Shown: positions 24,546-37,056, numbered from the stretch's first letter. The stretch: 64,000 nt of DNA from Lyophyllum atratum (GCA_014905825.1 JACGCN010000058.1:1-64000), one strand, 5' to 3'. Made by a program: numbers and translations. Notes: generated by a model from the sequence alone, not told the origin.

Positions 24546-27020
24546 GTCCTTGGGAAAGGACAGCTCGATGCTGCAGCAATGGTGGTGGGTAAAGAAAAGC
24601 CGTCGGCAAAACGTTGAGGACTGATGAGGAGTTTCAGGCGACACTTCGGACCGTCGCACTCCGAATCTCTTAACACGATCAAATTTCACCTGACAAACCT
24701 CCTGTTTCTTCTGAGCTCACTAATCTTGTCTCGGCTCCTTCGCAAACGTAAACTGCCCGCTGTATATGGTATAGATGCATCGCAAACTACGCAGCGTACT
24801 CTCCTCGTTGGCACAACGCTGACCATGCATTCATTTACGTCTGGAGATAAGCCCTGTCACCTGTGCCATCGCGCCATTCCACGTGACCTGCACCATGTTG
24901 TCCAGCTCAAGGTTGCTGATTCATCTAGGGCGTATTGTCACTTCTTATCTCTGTCCGGGTCGGATTCCTCGGCGTATGGGACCACGCTTAGACCCATCTG
25001 ATATCCGAAAGGAGAGCAGCCTGTTGCAAGCAGGCCAGAAGGAAGCCTAGCCAACAAGTTGCTTCACAACTGCCATTCGCCCACGTCATTTTTCGGGTTG
25101 TAAATGCCGTCGCAGGAGCAATGTCTGCATGCATGACGTGACAAAGATGATGCCATAGACAAGGAGCTGGGCATATAGATCAAGCCTGCCATCGACGTCG
25201 ACCGGTGACCGTTCCCTCTATGAGACAAGCCTCGATAGAGGTCTCATATGACGGATGATAACGAGTCTACCATCGACGGACGTAAACGCTTGTGAGGGCG
25301 GCGGTCATGGCTCATCGTAGTGCAATGACGAGCCTTCGAGTGACGAGGCTACCGAACCTGGGAAATTCGTGCGCTGCGGTTCCCATGCAATGGTCGTGGG
25401 GTCTCATCGTCTGTCTCCATCTTGTTGTCAAAAAAGGATCCAGCACTTTGGCGCACGTAGACGAATGCGGTCACCATATCTGCGTGCTTCCTAAGGGCAG
25501 CCCGGGGTGTGCGGTAGGTGCGGCGTTACTTGGTAAGGACGGGCGCCAGCGGCCAGAAAGACCAAACGTCTGCAATAAATGCATGGGAAGACGCGCAATC
25601 ATCGGGCCAACGCAGAATCGATCAAATATAAGCCATGGTTTGTGAGAGGGGCGACCTTGATGTCCATGTGGGAGCGAGGGAAAATACGATTGAAGCCTGT
25701 ACGACCTAGCAGAACACCCGAAGGCGAATAGAGGAACGAGGAACTTTAGACAGGACAAGACGCGCTTCTGTACTATGCCAGGAATAATATCGGTAGCACA
25801 GTATCCATGGAGTTGCGGCAGTAGTGGTCGTGCCATGAAAAGCTGCCTGATCCACCTTCCACATTGATTCCAGAACCGAGGACAGCAAGATGCCTGTCAG
25901 TTGCGGTGTCTAAGGAACACCTAAAATAAACAACACCAGGAAAATATAGATAGATTGGATGCATTAGCCAGTGTGCAGGCTGACTGTCTCGTGTCCAAGC
26001 TCGCGCTTCTTCGCTGACATGAAAAAATGATGACTCGCCATGGGATTCCTAAAGCAATTGATCGTCGAGCGTGCTAGCCAGGTTGGGATCTCACTCGTCC
26101 TTCGATAAGGTTCAGGTGCATGAGTTGATCTCTTGCTGTTCCTTGGGTCTGTGTCTATCATTTAATTATACCAGTTAATTATAACGGTGACATCGGCAAA
26201 GGTAGAACTATCTGGACGTTCCGTTGAACCTGTACACCTATAGCCCTACGTGTACATATGTCGTGAGATTGTCAAAGTTATGAATATGCAATATTTCCTC
26301 ACCAGGAGTGCTCCACTCTGCGACGTTCTTGGTCGACAGGGTGTGAATTTCTGTTGAATGAAGCGACTTCCAAATGGATGGGCTGGACGAGCGTCCAGGG
26401 TGGTCATATAGGTTCGATTGGCTGCCGATGACTGTGTTCCAAGTTCCAGGTCAGCGCCAATGGTGTGACATTTTCCAGAGTAGCCTTTAATGCGCTGAGT
26501 CAGAACCTGGAGAGTAGACTTTTGCGTCGTGCATTTCTGCATCTGCTCGACCTGACAAAGTTACGCGACGCGATGAAAGGACGTTGTTCCCTAGAAGAAG
26601 GCCAGGGCGCAAGTGGGTAGCGATCCAGGACTGCGATGACATGGGCGCGGCTTTTATAAGATCTAATGGACCCCAAGGCGAGCTCATGTCGCAATGGTGT
26701 CGAACCTTGTCGGCGTGCTGACGACCAATTGCGTACCTAATTTACCATTTGTCATCAACTTGTGAGCACCCCGCAGCTCAGGCAAAGGAAAATAGCGGGA
26801 ACACTCACCAAGAGTTCCCTTGTTTAATGATAGAGGAATTATCTTGAATACAACAAGTCCTTTACGTTGAAAGAGGGGAGGTTGCATCGGGATTCGGAAG
26901 TCCGAGCGCCGGCCAAATCCGGAGGAGACATTTTCGATCATCTCACCAGCACCAAGCTCCAAAGTCTTTCCTTACCTCTAGTACCTATCTCTAATATCCC
27001 CCGCCGCGCCGCAGCACACC
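24546..27020. other. 2.5 kb, no recognised gene
   Basis: The stretch lies between the starts of bZIP (-) and ATP20 (+), so both promoters are inside it. Frames up to about 120 residues exist (for example 25292-25645 + and 25471-25836 -) but show no domain, overlap each other on opposite strands, and lack a convincing gene structure. A hairpin with 8-bp arms occurs at 25219-25226 and 25241-25248. A minus-strand frame at 26684-26962 could belong to a small divergent gene next to ATP20, unproven. Confidence 0.35.
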
Positions 27021-27691
27021 ATGCGCCCCGTACTCCCCACCACCCTTCGCTCCACACTTATCCGCCGGACACCCACAAAGGGCCGTTTCGCGTCGACGAA
27101 CCCTTCCGTTGAGGCCGCACAGGAGAAGGCAAAGGAGGCGCTGGGCAGTGTGCAGAAGAACGCTGGCAAGGTCTGGGAGGGTACGTTGAAGTTTTTGGGC
27201 CCTGCTGGACAGAGGATAGGGAACGCGCTCGGAGGTGTGTTTCCATTTCGTTTTCAACCCCCCACCTTTTCTCCGTCACGTCGACGTTTGACTCCGCTTT
27301 GCAATTTGTATTCCATTTTACCTACCTGCCTTGTGCTAATTTGAACTTTGTAGCATACCGTGAACCGTTGATGTACAACCTCTCTGTCGCCCGCCACTTT
27401 GTGAAGCACATCTATAGAAGTGAACATCTGCAGCCGCCCTCGCTCAGCACTGTGCAGGAGGCTTATAAAACAATGTGGTCACGCGCGAAGGACCCTAACT
27501 ACTGGCGTGAGGCCATGCGCACCGGCGAGATCAAGCAAGTTGGCATTTATGCTGTCGAGGCATTTGGCCTTTTCAAAGTACGCACGCATTGCGGTTTCGG
27601 TGTCGTTGTCTTCTGACCACGGATGTACCTTCTCTTTCAGATTGGAGAAATCATTGGCCGAAGGAGTCTTGTTGGCTATAAGTTGGATTAG
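27021..27691 (+). CDS. ATP20: Mitochondrial ATP synthase subunit g
   Basis: A small inner-membrane subunit of F1Fo ATP synthase needed for dimer formation. The start MRPVLPTTLRSTLIRRTPTK is an Arg-rich mitochondrial presequence. The rest reads SVEAAQEKAKEALGSVQKNA and GPAGQRIGNALG, then, after an intron (about 27234-27352), AYREPLMYNLSVARHFVKHI and DPNYWREAMRTGEIKQVGIY. The last exon supplies the conserved membrane end IGEIIGRRSLVGYKLD; here the family GxxxG packing motif is represented by the GIYAVEAFG segment. Three exons; about 160 residues. Confidence 0.93.
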
Positions 27692-28058
27692 GTTTCGCAT
27701 TGATTATCGACTTGTCTTCGCAATACACATAGATGTGGCCAGTCTCTGAGGCGCTTTCGGAAAATGGACCCGGAGAGTCGAGAGGGGTTTGTGTTGATAG
27801 TAATTTGATTCGGGATGCTCTATCCATGGCTTATCCTACCTGGCCTTAATCCCGGATATGGTATTGATAGTGACTACGCCCTGGCGCGCTTTGGACGGGC
27901 AAAATACGGGCTCTGGACTGGACATGGCGTAGTACATTGCTGCGACGGCTGACGTCGTGTTGCGAGAGATTATGTAAGCCGTGTTTGTAAGCGATCGTTG
28001 AACACTCAGCAGAGGCTTCGGCATGAGCTTGCTCTTCACATCTTAACCATATACCACC
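27692..28058. other. ATP20 to CWC24 spacer
   Basis: 367 bp holding the ATP20 3' UTR and the CWC24 promoter; no coding signal seen. Confidence 0.5.
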
Positions 28059-29152
28059 ATGGCCTCTGAAGCACCACTGACGGTCCCATTTTTCAAGAAA
28101 AAGGGAAAAGCACGCCCGACCACTACCAGACAACGTTCGCCCTCACCCAAAGCGAACGTGATACAGTCCACAACAACTAAATCGGAGGTGGTTCTCCCAA
28201 CGCGGAAGGCAGCGGGGAATCTCCTGAGCGCAGGGACAAAACGCACTGCGGCGCAGAGAGACCAATTTGATGACGATGTTCCAGAAAAGGAGGGCCCTGA
28301 CGTGAAATGGACCACTTCTGGCTCGCACACGAACGCGGCGCTGGAGATCCTTGCAGGTGATGAGGCAGAGGAGCTGTTGGCAAAGCGACGGAAACATGAA
28401 ACTAAGGATGACGAAGAGGAGGAAATACCAGACGATGGGCAGTACCGGGGTCAGAGTGCGTACAAGAGTCATTTGAAGAAGAGCACGGAGGTGCCAAAGG
28501 CCATGAGGGTCGGGCCGCAGAGGAGTACGACTACTATTCGGACGGTCACTATCGTCGACTATCAACCCGATGTGTGCAAGGACTATAAAGGTACGTTGAA
28601 GGCCTGCCCTTTGGATTGGCTAGTGCTCAAAACTTTCTTTGTCCGCAGAAACGGGGTACTGTGGATTCGGGGATACTTGCAAATTTCTGCACGATCGCGG
28701 CACATGTACGTATTTACCTCCGTGTTCATTTTAGCGTGGAACGTTGACCTTGTCATCCCTCGTCTCTAGATCTTGCCGGGTGGCAGCTCGACCAATTAGC
28801 AGAAAATGCAAAGAAAGAGGTTGGGGACGCATCGGACTCCGACTCGGATGACGAGGACGTCCCTTTCGCTTGCCTTATTTGTCGCAAGCATTACACGGAC
28901 CCCATCGTCACCCGCTGCGGGCATTACTTTTGCTCCGCGTGTGCGATCAAGCGGTTCGCAAAGACGCCCAAGTGCCTTGCATGTGGGGCGACGACGGGTG
29001 GGATCTTCAACAGGGCCGACAAAATCATTGAGAAGATCAACAAGAAGAAACAGGACAAGCAAGATAGGAAAGAGGCACGGGATGAGAATGTCCCTGGGGC
29101 AGATATCGAGATTGAAGGGCTGGATGATGCAGCATCTGACTCAGACCAGTAA
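28059..29152 (+). CDS. CWC24: Pre-mRNA splicing factor Cwc24 (CCCH and RING fingers)
   Basis: Orthologue of yeast Cwc24 and human RNF113, a spliceosome factor that binds near the 5' splice site before the first catalytic step. The start is [21 protein letters not shown] long basic and acidic N-terminus is followed by [11 protein letters not shown] and [20 protein letters not shown], where splicing creates a CCCH finger (C-x8-C-x5-C-x3-[11 protein letters not shown]). After a second intron come the [17 protein letters not shown] helix and a RING finger ([20 protein letters not shown], then [20 protein letters not shown]). It ends in a Lys/Asp-rich tail, DDAASDSDQ, with the stop at 29150-29152. 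Three exons, about 330 residues. Confidence 0.94.
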
Positions 29153-30354
29153 CGTGTAACGCCTCGGACGGCTACTCTACGGTCACTTCAGGTTAGTACT
29201 CGAATGCACCTGATCCTCATTTAAACCGGTGGCTAAATCGATGTGTGCTTTAGGGTGCTCCCAACCACGATGCAAGATACCCTGAACACCATTCATTATT
29301 CAGGAACACCACTAGTATGGTTGAAATCAAGGAGCTGTTGCTGCGCACTATCCACGATTTGCTTCCGTTGCCCATTCCACTCTCACTCGGGACATGCTGT
29401 TAACGCGCGACGCGACATTTTCGCAAGTCGTGGCGGCCACCGTCAATCCCGAGCGGCCCTTGGCTTTTTGCGCAAAAGAAAGCCGGCGCTCACATTATCC
29501 TATAACAGGGTTCCGCCCGAGTACACACGACAGCGTATGTACTGCAGCTGTTCAACAAACTATACATATGACATCTCAGGATTTTTGGACAACGATAATC
29601 AACATATGGACAATTCCATGGCTTTGAGTTCACAGGCTATGACTTTTAAGTTTAAAGTGCGTCATGATAGCCCTCATTCGGCAATCTGCGATGCGATGCG
29701 GGGAGAATGCGGATGCGACAAGTTAGACTATCTATGATCGGGGTCAAGGAAGGCCCTCGATACCTAGATGGGGATATCCTGATGAGTGTTCCGCTCAACG
29801 AGAGCCCGATGCCAGCATACAGAGTCCAGCGCTGCAAAGCGCGATAGGCGACGAGTAGCCATGCGCATCGATTATGATAGCGTGCTACCAACACGAACTG
29901 AGGGGAGAGCGTGATCGGATATCCGGCACAGCAATATATGTCAAACTTCAAACGTTCAAATCTTTACCGGCTCTTAGAAGCGAATCAAGTGAATTTGCAA
30001 TAGCACCAGACCAAATGAAATAAAAACATTGTGGACCCAGCCGTCAATGCGAGAATGGAGATGCCGTTGCCGATCGGAACCCCCGTCAGGTTTTTTTCTG
30101 GCTCCTCCTGAAGGCGTTTGTTATTCGGGTATCATTTCTAGTCGTGTTAACTCCGAACGTGTCACCATGAATGCAGCTGCCAGGCTCAACAAGTTAGGAA
30201 CCGAGTTCAGCGTTAAACCATAGGGACGATAGTATTACCGGGTCATCACATTATAGGAAGTAGTATGGAATAGAACTTTTGATCCTGAGTCATAGGTATA
30301 CTCCAGACGTTCGACACTGGAAATGAACGATCATCTGGAAACAGACACCTTGGT
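29153..30354. other. 1.2 kb convergent interval, no recognised gene
   Basis: It lies between the 3' ends of CWC24 (+) and the C2H2 gene (-). A 164-residue + frame (29243-29737) shows no domain. I see nothing else. Confidence 0.4.
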
Positions 30355-31265
30355 TCACGAAGGCATCTCGTCACAGCCGTTATCTAGGTGTCGCTTGAGA
30401 GAATCGGCTCTGTGAATAGAAGGCGAACAAGCATGCATGACGATTGTCAGTTTGATAACGTAGACTGTGTGGAATGTCACATACCTGCTGAACTCCTTCT
30501 CGCAGTAGCGACAGCGGTGTATCACGGGTGATGTAAGATGTTGGGTCTCATGGTGCCGCTTTCGATCATGGGATCGAGAGAATGTTTTACCACACCTCTC
30601 ACATGGAAATCTTTCCCCCGATGGTGATGAGATGGGGGACCCTGGAGAGGTCAGCGGTCGGCCTGTCGCGATGCGGGCGGGCCGCTGTTCGGGACTTCTC
30701 GAGGAAGGCACGATGGAATGTGGAGGTGGGTACTGTGGATTTGAGTAGGGATCTGGTGTCGGCGACTGGGGAGGCACTGAGATTTGACGAGGAGGATAGC
30801 CGTTGTAGAGGTCGGAAGGGGTGGGAATGAATGTGCCTTCGGGTGAACGAATGCCGGGGGTTTGGGAGCGGGGATATTGTTGGTAATATGGTGTTTGAGC
30901 AGGATATATGGAGGGGTGAACCTGGGAGGATGATCCACTGCCCCCTGGGGATTGATAGTATCGTTGGCTGCTCGATGAATATTGGGGAGTCGGAGGTACC
31001 ATCGGCGTCATACTGCGAGAATAAGGATCGGGCTGTGTTACTGGAGGTTGTTTTAGATTTTGATTCTGTAGATGACCTCTGCCGGCGACGTACTATGGGC
31101 ATTCCCCCCAGCCTGGACATAATACTGTCCAGACCCCTGTGGTTGCTGGTAACCTCGGGCGTAGTGTTGTCCAGTTGAAGCAAGCTGGCCTTGATGCGGT
31201 GGAACGTGACTGGCAGAGTAACTACCATTCGGGTCATCGTAAGAATAAGCGCGAGAGTGGTGCAT
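30355..31265 (-). CDS. C2H2 zinc-finger transcription factor
   Basis: The start MHHSRAYSYDDPNGSYSAS leads into a long Pro/Ser/Gln/Tyr-rich region (QYYQSP-like repeats), then two zinc fingers near the C-terminus: FPCERCGKTFSRSHDRKRHH (C-x2-C-x12-H-x4-H) and HRCRYCEKEFSR, spliced to ADSLKRHLDNGC, in which the last ligand is Cys (C2HC). The protein ends DEMPS, just after the second finger. This layout is common in fungal regulators, but I cannot assign a target. To keep frame near 31105-31055, I use an intron of 53 nt with a weak GTCCAG donor; without it the frame shifts by one base. About 270 residues. Confidence 0.82.
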
Positions 31266-32578
31266 GGGGGAGAGAGATAGGATCTTGTGGCGGAGGCGGC
31301 GCTAAATTGGAGGGAGGGACGGAAGGCAGAGACCGAAGAGCTTGGTCCTTTAATAGTCCGGAGCCGCCCAGGTGTCATGGTTCAAACTTGGCAACAGGTA
31401 CTCCGGAGAACGCGAAAAGAAATTTACGAAACAAGTGCTATGCCTGGGTACCGAAAAGGCGGCAGCTCCCGCAAAAATCCTCATGACGGCGTGATGATGA
31501 TCTAACTGCCTTGAACCTGATAAATGGCAAAACGAGGCGAGAGATGCAGTCGAAGTATTCTCCTTCCATTCGAGGGTAGACATTAGCTTTGAAGGGGTGT
31601 AAGGATAACCTGTCCCCGAAACCACATTCGGTGGATGGTTTGCTTACCTGAGGAGTCCGCGCCTGCCTAGGGATTCTGAAAAAATGTGGGTAAGGCTAAA
31701 GATCGATCTTGAGATGGTGTGTGCCTTCCAGCGTTAGCCAGTTTGAACTTGCGCCAGAAATGGTTAGCAGTCTGGAGACATCAAATCTACAACAACCGTA
31801 AACGATCACTATACTTATGGGGAGAAGCCGGGTCACATCATCGATATCATACCATCCTTTGCAAATAGTGGATGCTCATAGCTGTACGTCTTCAAGCTTG
31901 ATAAATTGCACGCAAGAGAAGGGCCGCTTTTGAGGGGTACTTCTGGTTAATGCGTCAGTCAAATTGCATTATTTGTGAGTGGAGGCCGGTCATTATGGCT
32001 CTGACCTCGCAATGTGAGGATTTACGATTTGGGAGTTCGGCTAGCCTTTCCAATCAATCAGCCCCATGTACATAAAACGTCAGAAACCCCAGCGGGCAGC
32101 CCGACACATGAACTCTGGCAAGGAGATCGACCCATGCACTGATGTCCGTCCATATCGCATCATCGTCCTACAAAGTAAGGAGGTCGTTGGGTCGGAGACA
32201 CAGGGGGTGCAGTCGGTGCGACCCCCTACGCGACCGAAGAGTGCTATCAGGGATTGAATCCGTATCAGAAGCTTTTAAACCCGCTGAACGCGTCCAATGG
32301 CGAGAAAATCGCGATAGAAAAGCTAAGAAGGTCGAACAGAGCTGGGTTTGAGTTGGGGGTTGAAAAACGCGAAATGGAAAGGAAGGTTCATCTGAAGGCA
32401 TCGCAGGAAGCCTTCCCATAGAATCAGAAATGAATAATGAATTATGGTGCATTACGACGCGAAAGATTAACAGAAAGGTGGTGAAGTGGATCAAAAATAG
32501 AAAAAGGTTGAAATGCAAAGGCGGTGCCAAATAGCGCCAAATCAACGATCACCCCTCACAATCTCCAGAATTGCTATC
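31266..32578. other. 1.3 kb divergent promoter region
   Basis: The C2H2 gene (-) and PPG1 (+) both start from this interval. Only short frames without motifs. A long upstream region is usual for fungal regulators, but no repeated site stands out. Confidence 0.4.
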
Positions 32579-33910
32579 ATGGCGCCTTTCGATCTCGACG
32601 CATGCATCCAGCAGCTGCTACGCAAACAACTATTACACGAAGCCCTCTTACGCGAAATATGCGAGAAAACAAAGGAAGTGCTCATGAGGGAGTCCAATGT
32701 GGTCCATGTTAGCGCGCCAGTGACGGTTGTTGGTGACATTCATGGGTGAGTCATAAAACGCATATGAAGCTGCATAGCACATACACTGATCAGAGATAAG
32801 TAAAGCCAGTTCTATGACCTAATTGAAATCTTTCGGATAGGAGGCTACGCGCCGAACACGAATTACCTCTTCCTTGGTTCGTCGTAAACTAGCTGTGCTT
32901 GTACGGCTCACTCATGCCACGTAGGCGATTATGTGGATCGAGGACTCTTCAGCGTCGAAACAATCTCGCTATTGACGTGTTTAAAGCTGCGGTATCCTGA
33001 CCGCGTCCAATTAATTCGGGGGAATCATGAATCAAGAGCCGTCACTCAAGTCGGTCGCTGGCCTATTCCTTTCTGGTCAAAGCCGTTCTCATCATTATCT
33101 TGCAGACGTATGGGTTCTACACAGAATGTGTTCGGAAGTACGGCTCGTCGCATGTGTGGACGTATTTCACGGACATGTTTGACTTCCTGACGCTATCTGT
33201 GGTAATCGACGATCGAATATTCTGCGTGCATGGGGGTATGCTTCAGTGCTCTGCAGCTCAAATTGAACCTTAATGCTATCTTCGGGCAGGTCTTTCACCT
33301 TCTATCCATTCGATAGACCAAATCAAAGTTGTTGATCGGTTTCGAGGTATGATCGTTGGTCACATACTCTTCTCTCTACACGCCCACATCAACACCTTCC
33401 AGAAATACCCCACGAGGGCCCAATGGCGGACCTCGTATGGTCAGATCCTGACCCTGAGAAGGAAGACTTCGCGATATCACCCCGGTCCGTCCATAGTCCA
33501 CTAGAATCATGCAGGATTTCTTAATCCAAGACTTCCTTAGTGGGGCGGGTTACACCTTTGGATCCGGCGTCGTACACAAGTTCCTTGATCAGAACAAAAT
33601 GTCCCACATACTCCGTGCTCACCAGCTTTGTATGGAGGGCTACTCTTCTCTTTTCGATAAGCATTTATCGACTGTGTGGTCGGCACCCAACTATTGTTAC
33701 CGCTGTGGAAATTCAGCGAGTATCCTGGAAGTCGGTCCTGGAGGTTCAATGTACTTCAATGTATTTGAGGCAGCGCCGGAGAATGAGAGGGATGGCCCTA
33801 GCCAACAGGCGGCTCAGAACGCTAACGGGAAGGTATTGTGCCCTTGCACTCCCATGTAGACGACTCAAATTAATGCGTGCTCCGTATAGCTGCCTGAGTA
33901 TTTCCTATAG
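32579..33910 (+). CDS. PPG1: PP2A-like Ser/Thr phosphatase Ppg1
   Basis: Catalytic subunit of a PP2A-family phosphatase that in yeast works with the Far (STRIPAK-like) complex and affects glycogen and mitophagy. The start is [20 protein letters not shown]. Metal and phosphate ligands are visible in order: [14 protein letters not shown] (GDxHG), [13 protein letters not shown] (GDxVDRG), [13 protein letters not shown] (GNHE), FCVHGGLSPS, and [12 protein letters not shown]. The segments [20 protein letters not shown] and [18 protein letters not shown] match Ppg1 better than PP2A, PP4 or PP6. The C-terminus is LPEYFL, carried on a last exon of only about 21 nt after an intron of about 58 nt; this Tyr-Phe-Leu tail is the methylation site of the family. 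Eight exons. Confidence 0.94.
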
Positions 33911-34117
33911 ACTACCACTCAGGAATAGACAGGACATGCATACCGGCCCAGCCTCTGCAATCATTCATATTACCCTTCGAGCAAGCATTGTCGGCCTCAA
34001 ACAAGCGTCAGAAGGATCCACACGCTCTCAAAGGCGCGCAGATAAACTATAAACCAAGTCTGACAGCGCAATGTAATTTCTAAAGGTAATGCAAGGGTAT
34101 CTATATGGTTGGAGTGC

Positions 34118-35606
34118 TTATTTTGGGTCGAATTTGAATAATAAGACCAATTTCTGCTTTAGAAATGACCTTAAGGAACGGACATGCGCTCGTCGTGTTC
34201 CAAGGTTGACGATGATGGCACAAACCGCAAGTAGTAACCCAACAACAAGGGGTTTACGCCACCGAATCCAAAAGAGAAGAGCGAGAGTCCGAGCGAGGTC
34301 TCGCTTTCGGCGGCGCCCGTGAGGAAGAGAAAGTGAGCCGTACGACGAACTCGCAGGATACCCGAAAAAGGGATTGAGAAGAGAGGTTGGCGATAATGAG
34401 GTGGACGCGGGGAGCTGCGACGCAGAAGGTGGATCATCTGCCTGGGTCTGACTATATTCTATAGCCAGGCTTTCCAACGGAGTTTCCTGCGTCCGGAGAG
34501 GATCCTCCAGAAGTTTCAGGGCGGGTAAAGCACCGCCGTAGTCTGTGGAGCTGGTCAAGACCGGATTAAACCTAGTGAGAATTGAATTGTAACCTTTTGG
34601 TAAAGATGAAGGTGTTAAGAATTGGATCAACTCCTCGTCCGAAGGGAAAAATACGCGCGACAGAGCCGAAGCCGGCAGGACGCGTCTGGAAGTTGTGTTT
34701 AGCGTTAGTCGCGGACTAGTGACACGCCTTACTTCACCAGATTCCACATTCCAGAATGGACCCAGGAATAATTAAGCATGAAGACTGCAAGATTGTTGGA
34801 AACTAGTTCGGTGTGGCCGAGAAGTGGGACTAACCTCCAGCTAACATCCCAGGAAATTGCGGAATGATTTCACGCGTAATCCAAGTGAGAAGATCGAGAT
34901 CCTGAGAATATTCAGTCAAGCGTCCGAATTTTAGTTTTGGAAAAAGGTTAATTACGAAGCTTCTCATAGAAAACCCTTGCAAATCGAGCAAAACGATGTA
35001 TTGCAGAATGGGTGATCTTGGTGTAGGCGAGGCACGTAGATCATTCAAATGGCGCCTTAGACGTTCAAATGTCTGAAGGATAATAGGCCTGACAGCGTCG
35101 TATGGCACGTCAAGAGGAAGAACCTCGAGGAGGAGGATGGGCCTGCCAAATGGGTCGTGCGCGTTTTCCGGTAGACAATGTAACATCGGAATTGGCACCG
35201 ACTGCCCCAAAGGCCATAGGTTCCTCAAACGCCAAACAAGGTTCTTCCGGATGGATTCCATGGCGAAGGACCGCGTAAAGTTGTTCCGCTGCGTAAGGTA
35301 GCCTCAGTAATGGGCTGCTAGTAGACACGGGAACTGACCCTACTCTGCATATTCGGAAGAGTGTGTCTTGAGCCCAAATTGTTTCAGCAAATGCCCCTAC
35401 TGGGTCAATCATGGTTACGTACGGGTGTCCTCCAGCCATTCTTTGGCCCACACCGTGGCTTCCGGACTAAGTTCAAGTTCATCGGTGACAGAAGGCAGGA
35501 TGTCGCGAATCAGCGTAGCTTGTAATCCGAGAACGGCCTGGATATTGGAGTTATACTGCACCAGTAACCTCTCACAATTTTCTCGCAGAAGCTCTGTCGT
35601 CGTCAT
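34118..35606 (-). CDS. CRAL-TRIO (Sec14-like) protein with C-terminal membrane tail
   Basis: A lipid-binding domain protein. From MTTTELLRENCERLLVQYN (a longer start at 35645 is possible) it runs through AKEWLEDTR joined to YLTQRNNFTRSFAMESIRKN (CRAL-TRIO N-domain) and the core: RPILLLEVLPLDV, QYIVLLDLQGFSMRSFVINL, SQDLDLLTWITREIIPQFPG, VFMLNYSWVHSGMWNLVK and LPASALSRVFFPSDEELIQF. A Ser-rich linker leads to RRRKRDLARTLALLFWIRWR and a single hydrophobic segment LVVGLLLAVCAIIVNL near the end, stop at 34118. This suggests a tail-anchored phosphoinositide or lipid transfer protein at an internal membrane; ligand and membrane are inference. The apparent frame break near 35310 disappears if the intron starting at about 35431 ends at the CTGAG acceptor. 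Confidence 0.86.
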
Positions 35607-37056
35607 GATGATATGTGGTCGAAAAACAGGGCATGGAACGAGCACTTTGAGAAAGGGCGGTCAGTCTAGTGCACAAGTGATTCGGATGCTGAAGCTGAAG
35701 GTGGAACAACTTTCCCACGAGGCTTTTATTGGTCGTGTGCATGTGAAATTGAATGGACATATAATTATAGGATGAAGAAAGCAACAGGCTACCGTATCGT
35801 ACAAATATGTTTGTAAACTGTATTCGGGCAACCAAGTTGGATCACTCGTACAGATGGACGGAAGGAAATCCACCACTTAGCCTACAAGGTCAAGAAGGAT
35901 ACATGAAGTGTTTCGAAGGGCATATTGATATTGATATCACCAGCTCTTTTAGCTAGTGTTGAGTCCGAGAGCAAGCTATCCCGCACTGGGCGACGAGGCA
36001 GATTCGCTCAGACATCGCTCAGTAGGAGGCTTTATCCTGCATAAAATGCCAAGGTCAACGGTGGCAGAAGGATAGCCGAGTCGTCCACACCAACGTTTCA
36101 TTATCCAGTCGACATGGATGGCATATACAATAGGTGCGACGCCTGCCAATTGTCGGATTGTATCCTTACGGAGTGATGACCGGGAGTTCCACTAGGGTAC
36201 CGTGCCTAGGTACGAGCTTCTCAGCCAGCAGCTTTGGGACAATTGTCCCGCTATTACTGGGATATCAAGGCGCGAAGTATATGTCCGCTAGGGGGTATGC
36301 ACCATAATTCCCAGCTCCGAGAAGCGACCGGAAAAATACGCATAGTACCATATTGCGAGGTGTAGGACACACTACAACACCGTCGGTTCCCTACCTCGAA
36401 TACAGCGCCGGGAGCAAAATCTACACCAAGTAATACGAGGTTGAATTTTTACCCCCCGCGCGGAGCTCGGAGCATATGTTTTCCAGATGCGGTAGAGAAA
36501 ATACAGCGGAACAGAAGATATTGATAGGAGAGCATTTCTAGCTGCGAGCAAGGGACCGATATGATGCCGCCACAAGTCAATCCTTTTTGGATGAAACGCA
36601 GGACGAAGTGGATAATTATAAGTATAGCTCGCAGACGGTATTTCGCGGTCCTAGTGAAGTCTGTCAGGAGGCTAGGAAGATCCCTTTGCGTGTTTTCCGG
36701 CCTAGATACTTGATCTGGGAGTAGGGTGCGCGGGGCCAGTGAGTCAGGACCATCTCCCGCCCAGAGGCTATGTCAGCTGGTCGGGGAAGCGTATAATCGA
36801 TATAATTTCGGAGGCTTCGATAGACATCTCCACTTTAAAATTCTATTCCATCAAGGACGCACGCGTTTCACCCCGGTGACATGGATGATGAGGAGGAGGA
36901 GACGGCCGCGAGACGGTGAGTTCAAGTTGAGCTCGAGTTTGGTTTAAGTTGAAGTTAGTATTGAAGTTATCATGGTTACGTAATAATAGTATCGGAGGAA
37001 AAATGTAGGCTTCTGAAGTTGTTCAAGAGCCGAACAAATTCTACAAACTTGTTTCG
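35607..37056. other. 1.45 kb divergent promoter region
   Basis: It lies between the starts of the CRAL-TRIO gene (-) and the SET-domain gene (+). A short + frame at 36881-36917 (MDDEEEETAARR, then a GTGAGT donor) could be an upstream exon of the SET gene, but the phase does not match. AAGTTGAAGTTA-like repeats lie at about 36926-36970. Confidence 0.35.

Noticed and set aside
25219..25248. Hairpin with 8-bp arms as a terminator or riboswitch
   Set aside because: Such terminators do not apply to nuclear genes, and no riboswitch core is visible; it may be chance.
35300..35435. Apparent frameshift in the CRAL-TRIO gene
   Set aside because: Using the acceptor CTGAG near 35307 gives a longer intron and a continuous DTRYLTQRNN join, so no indel is needed.
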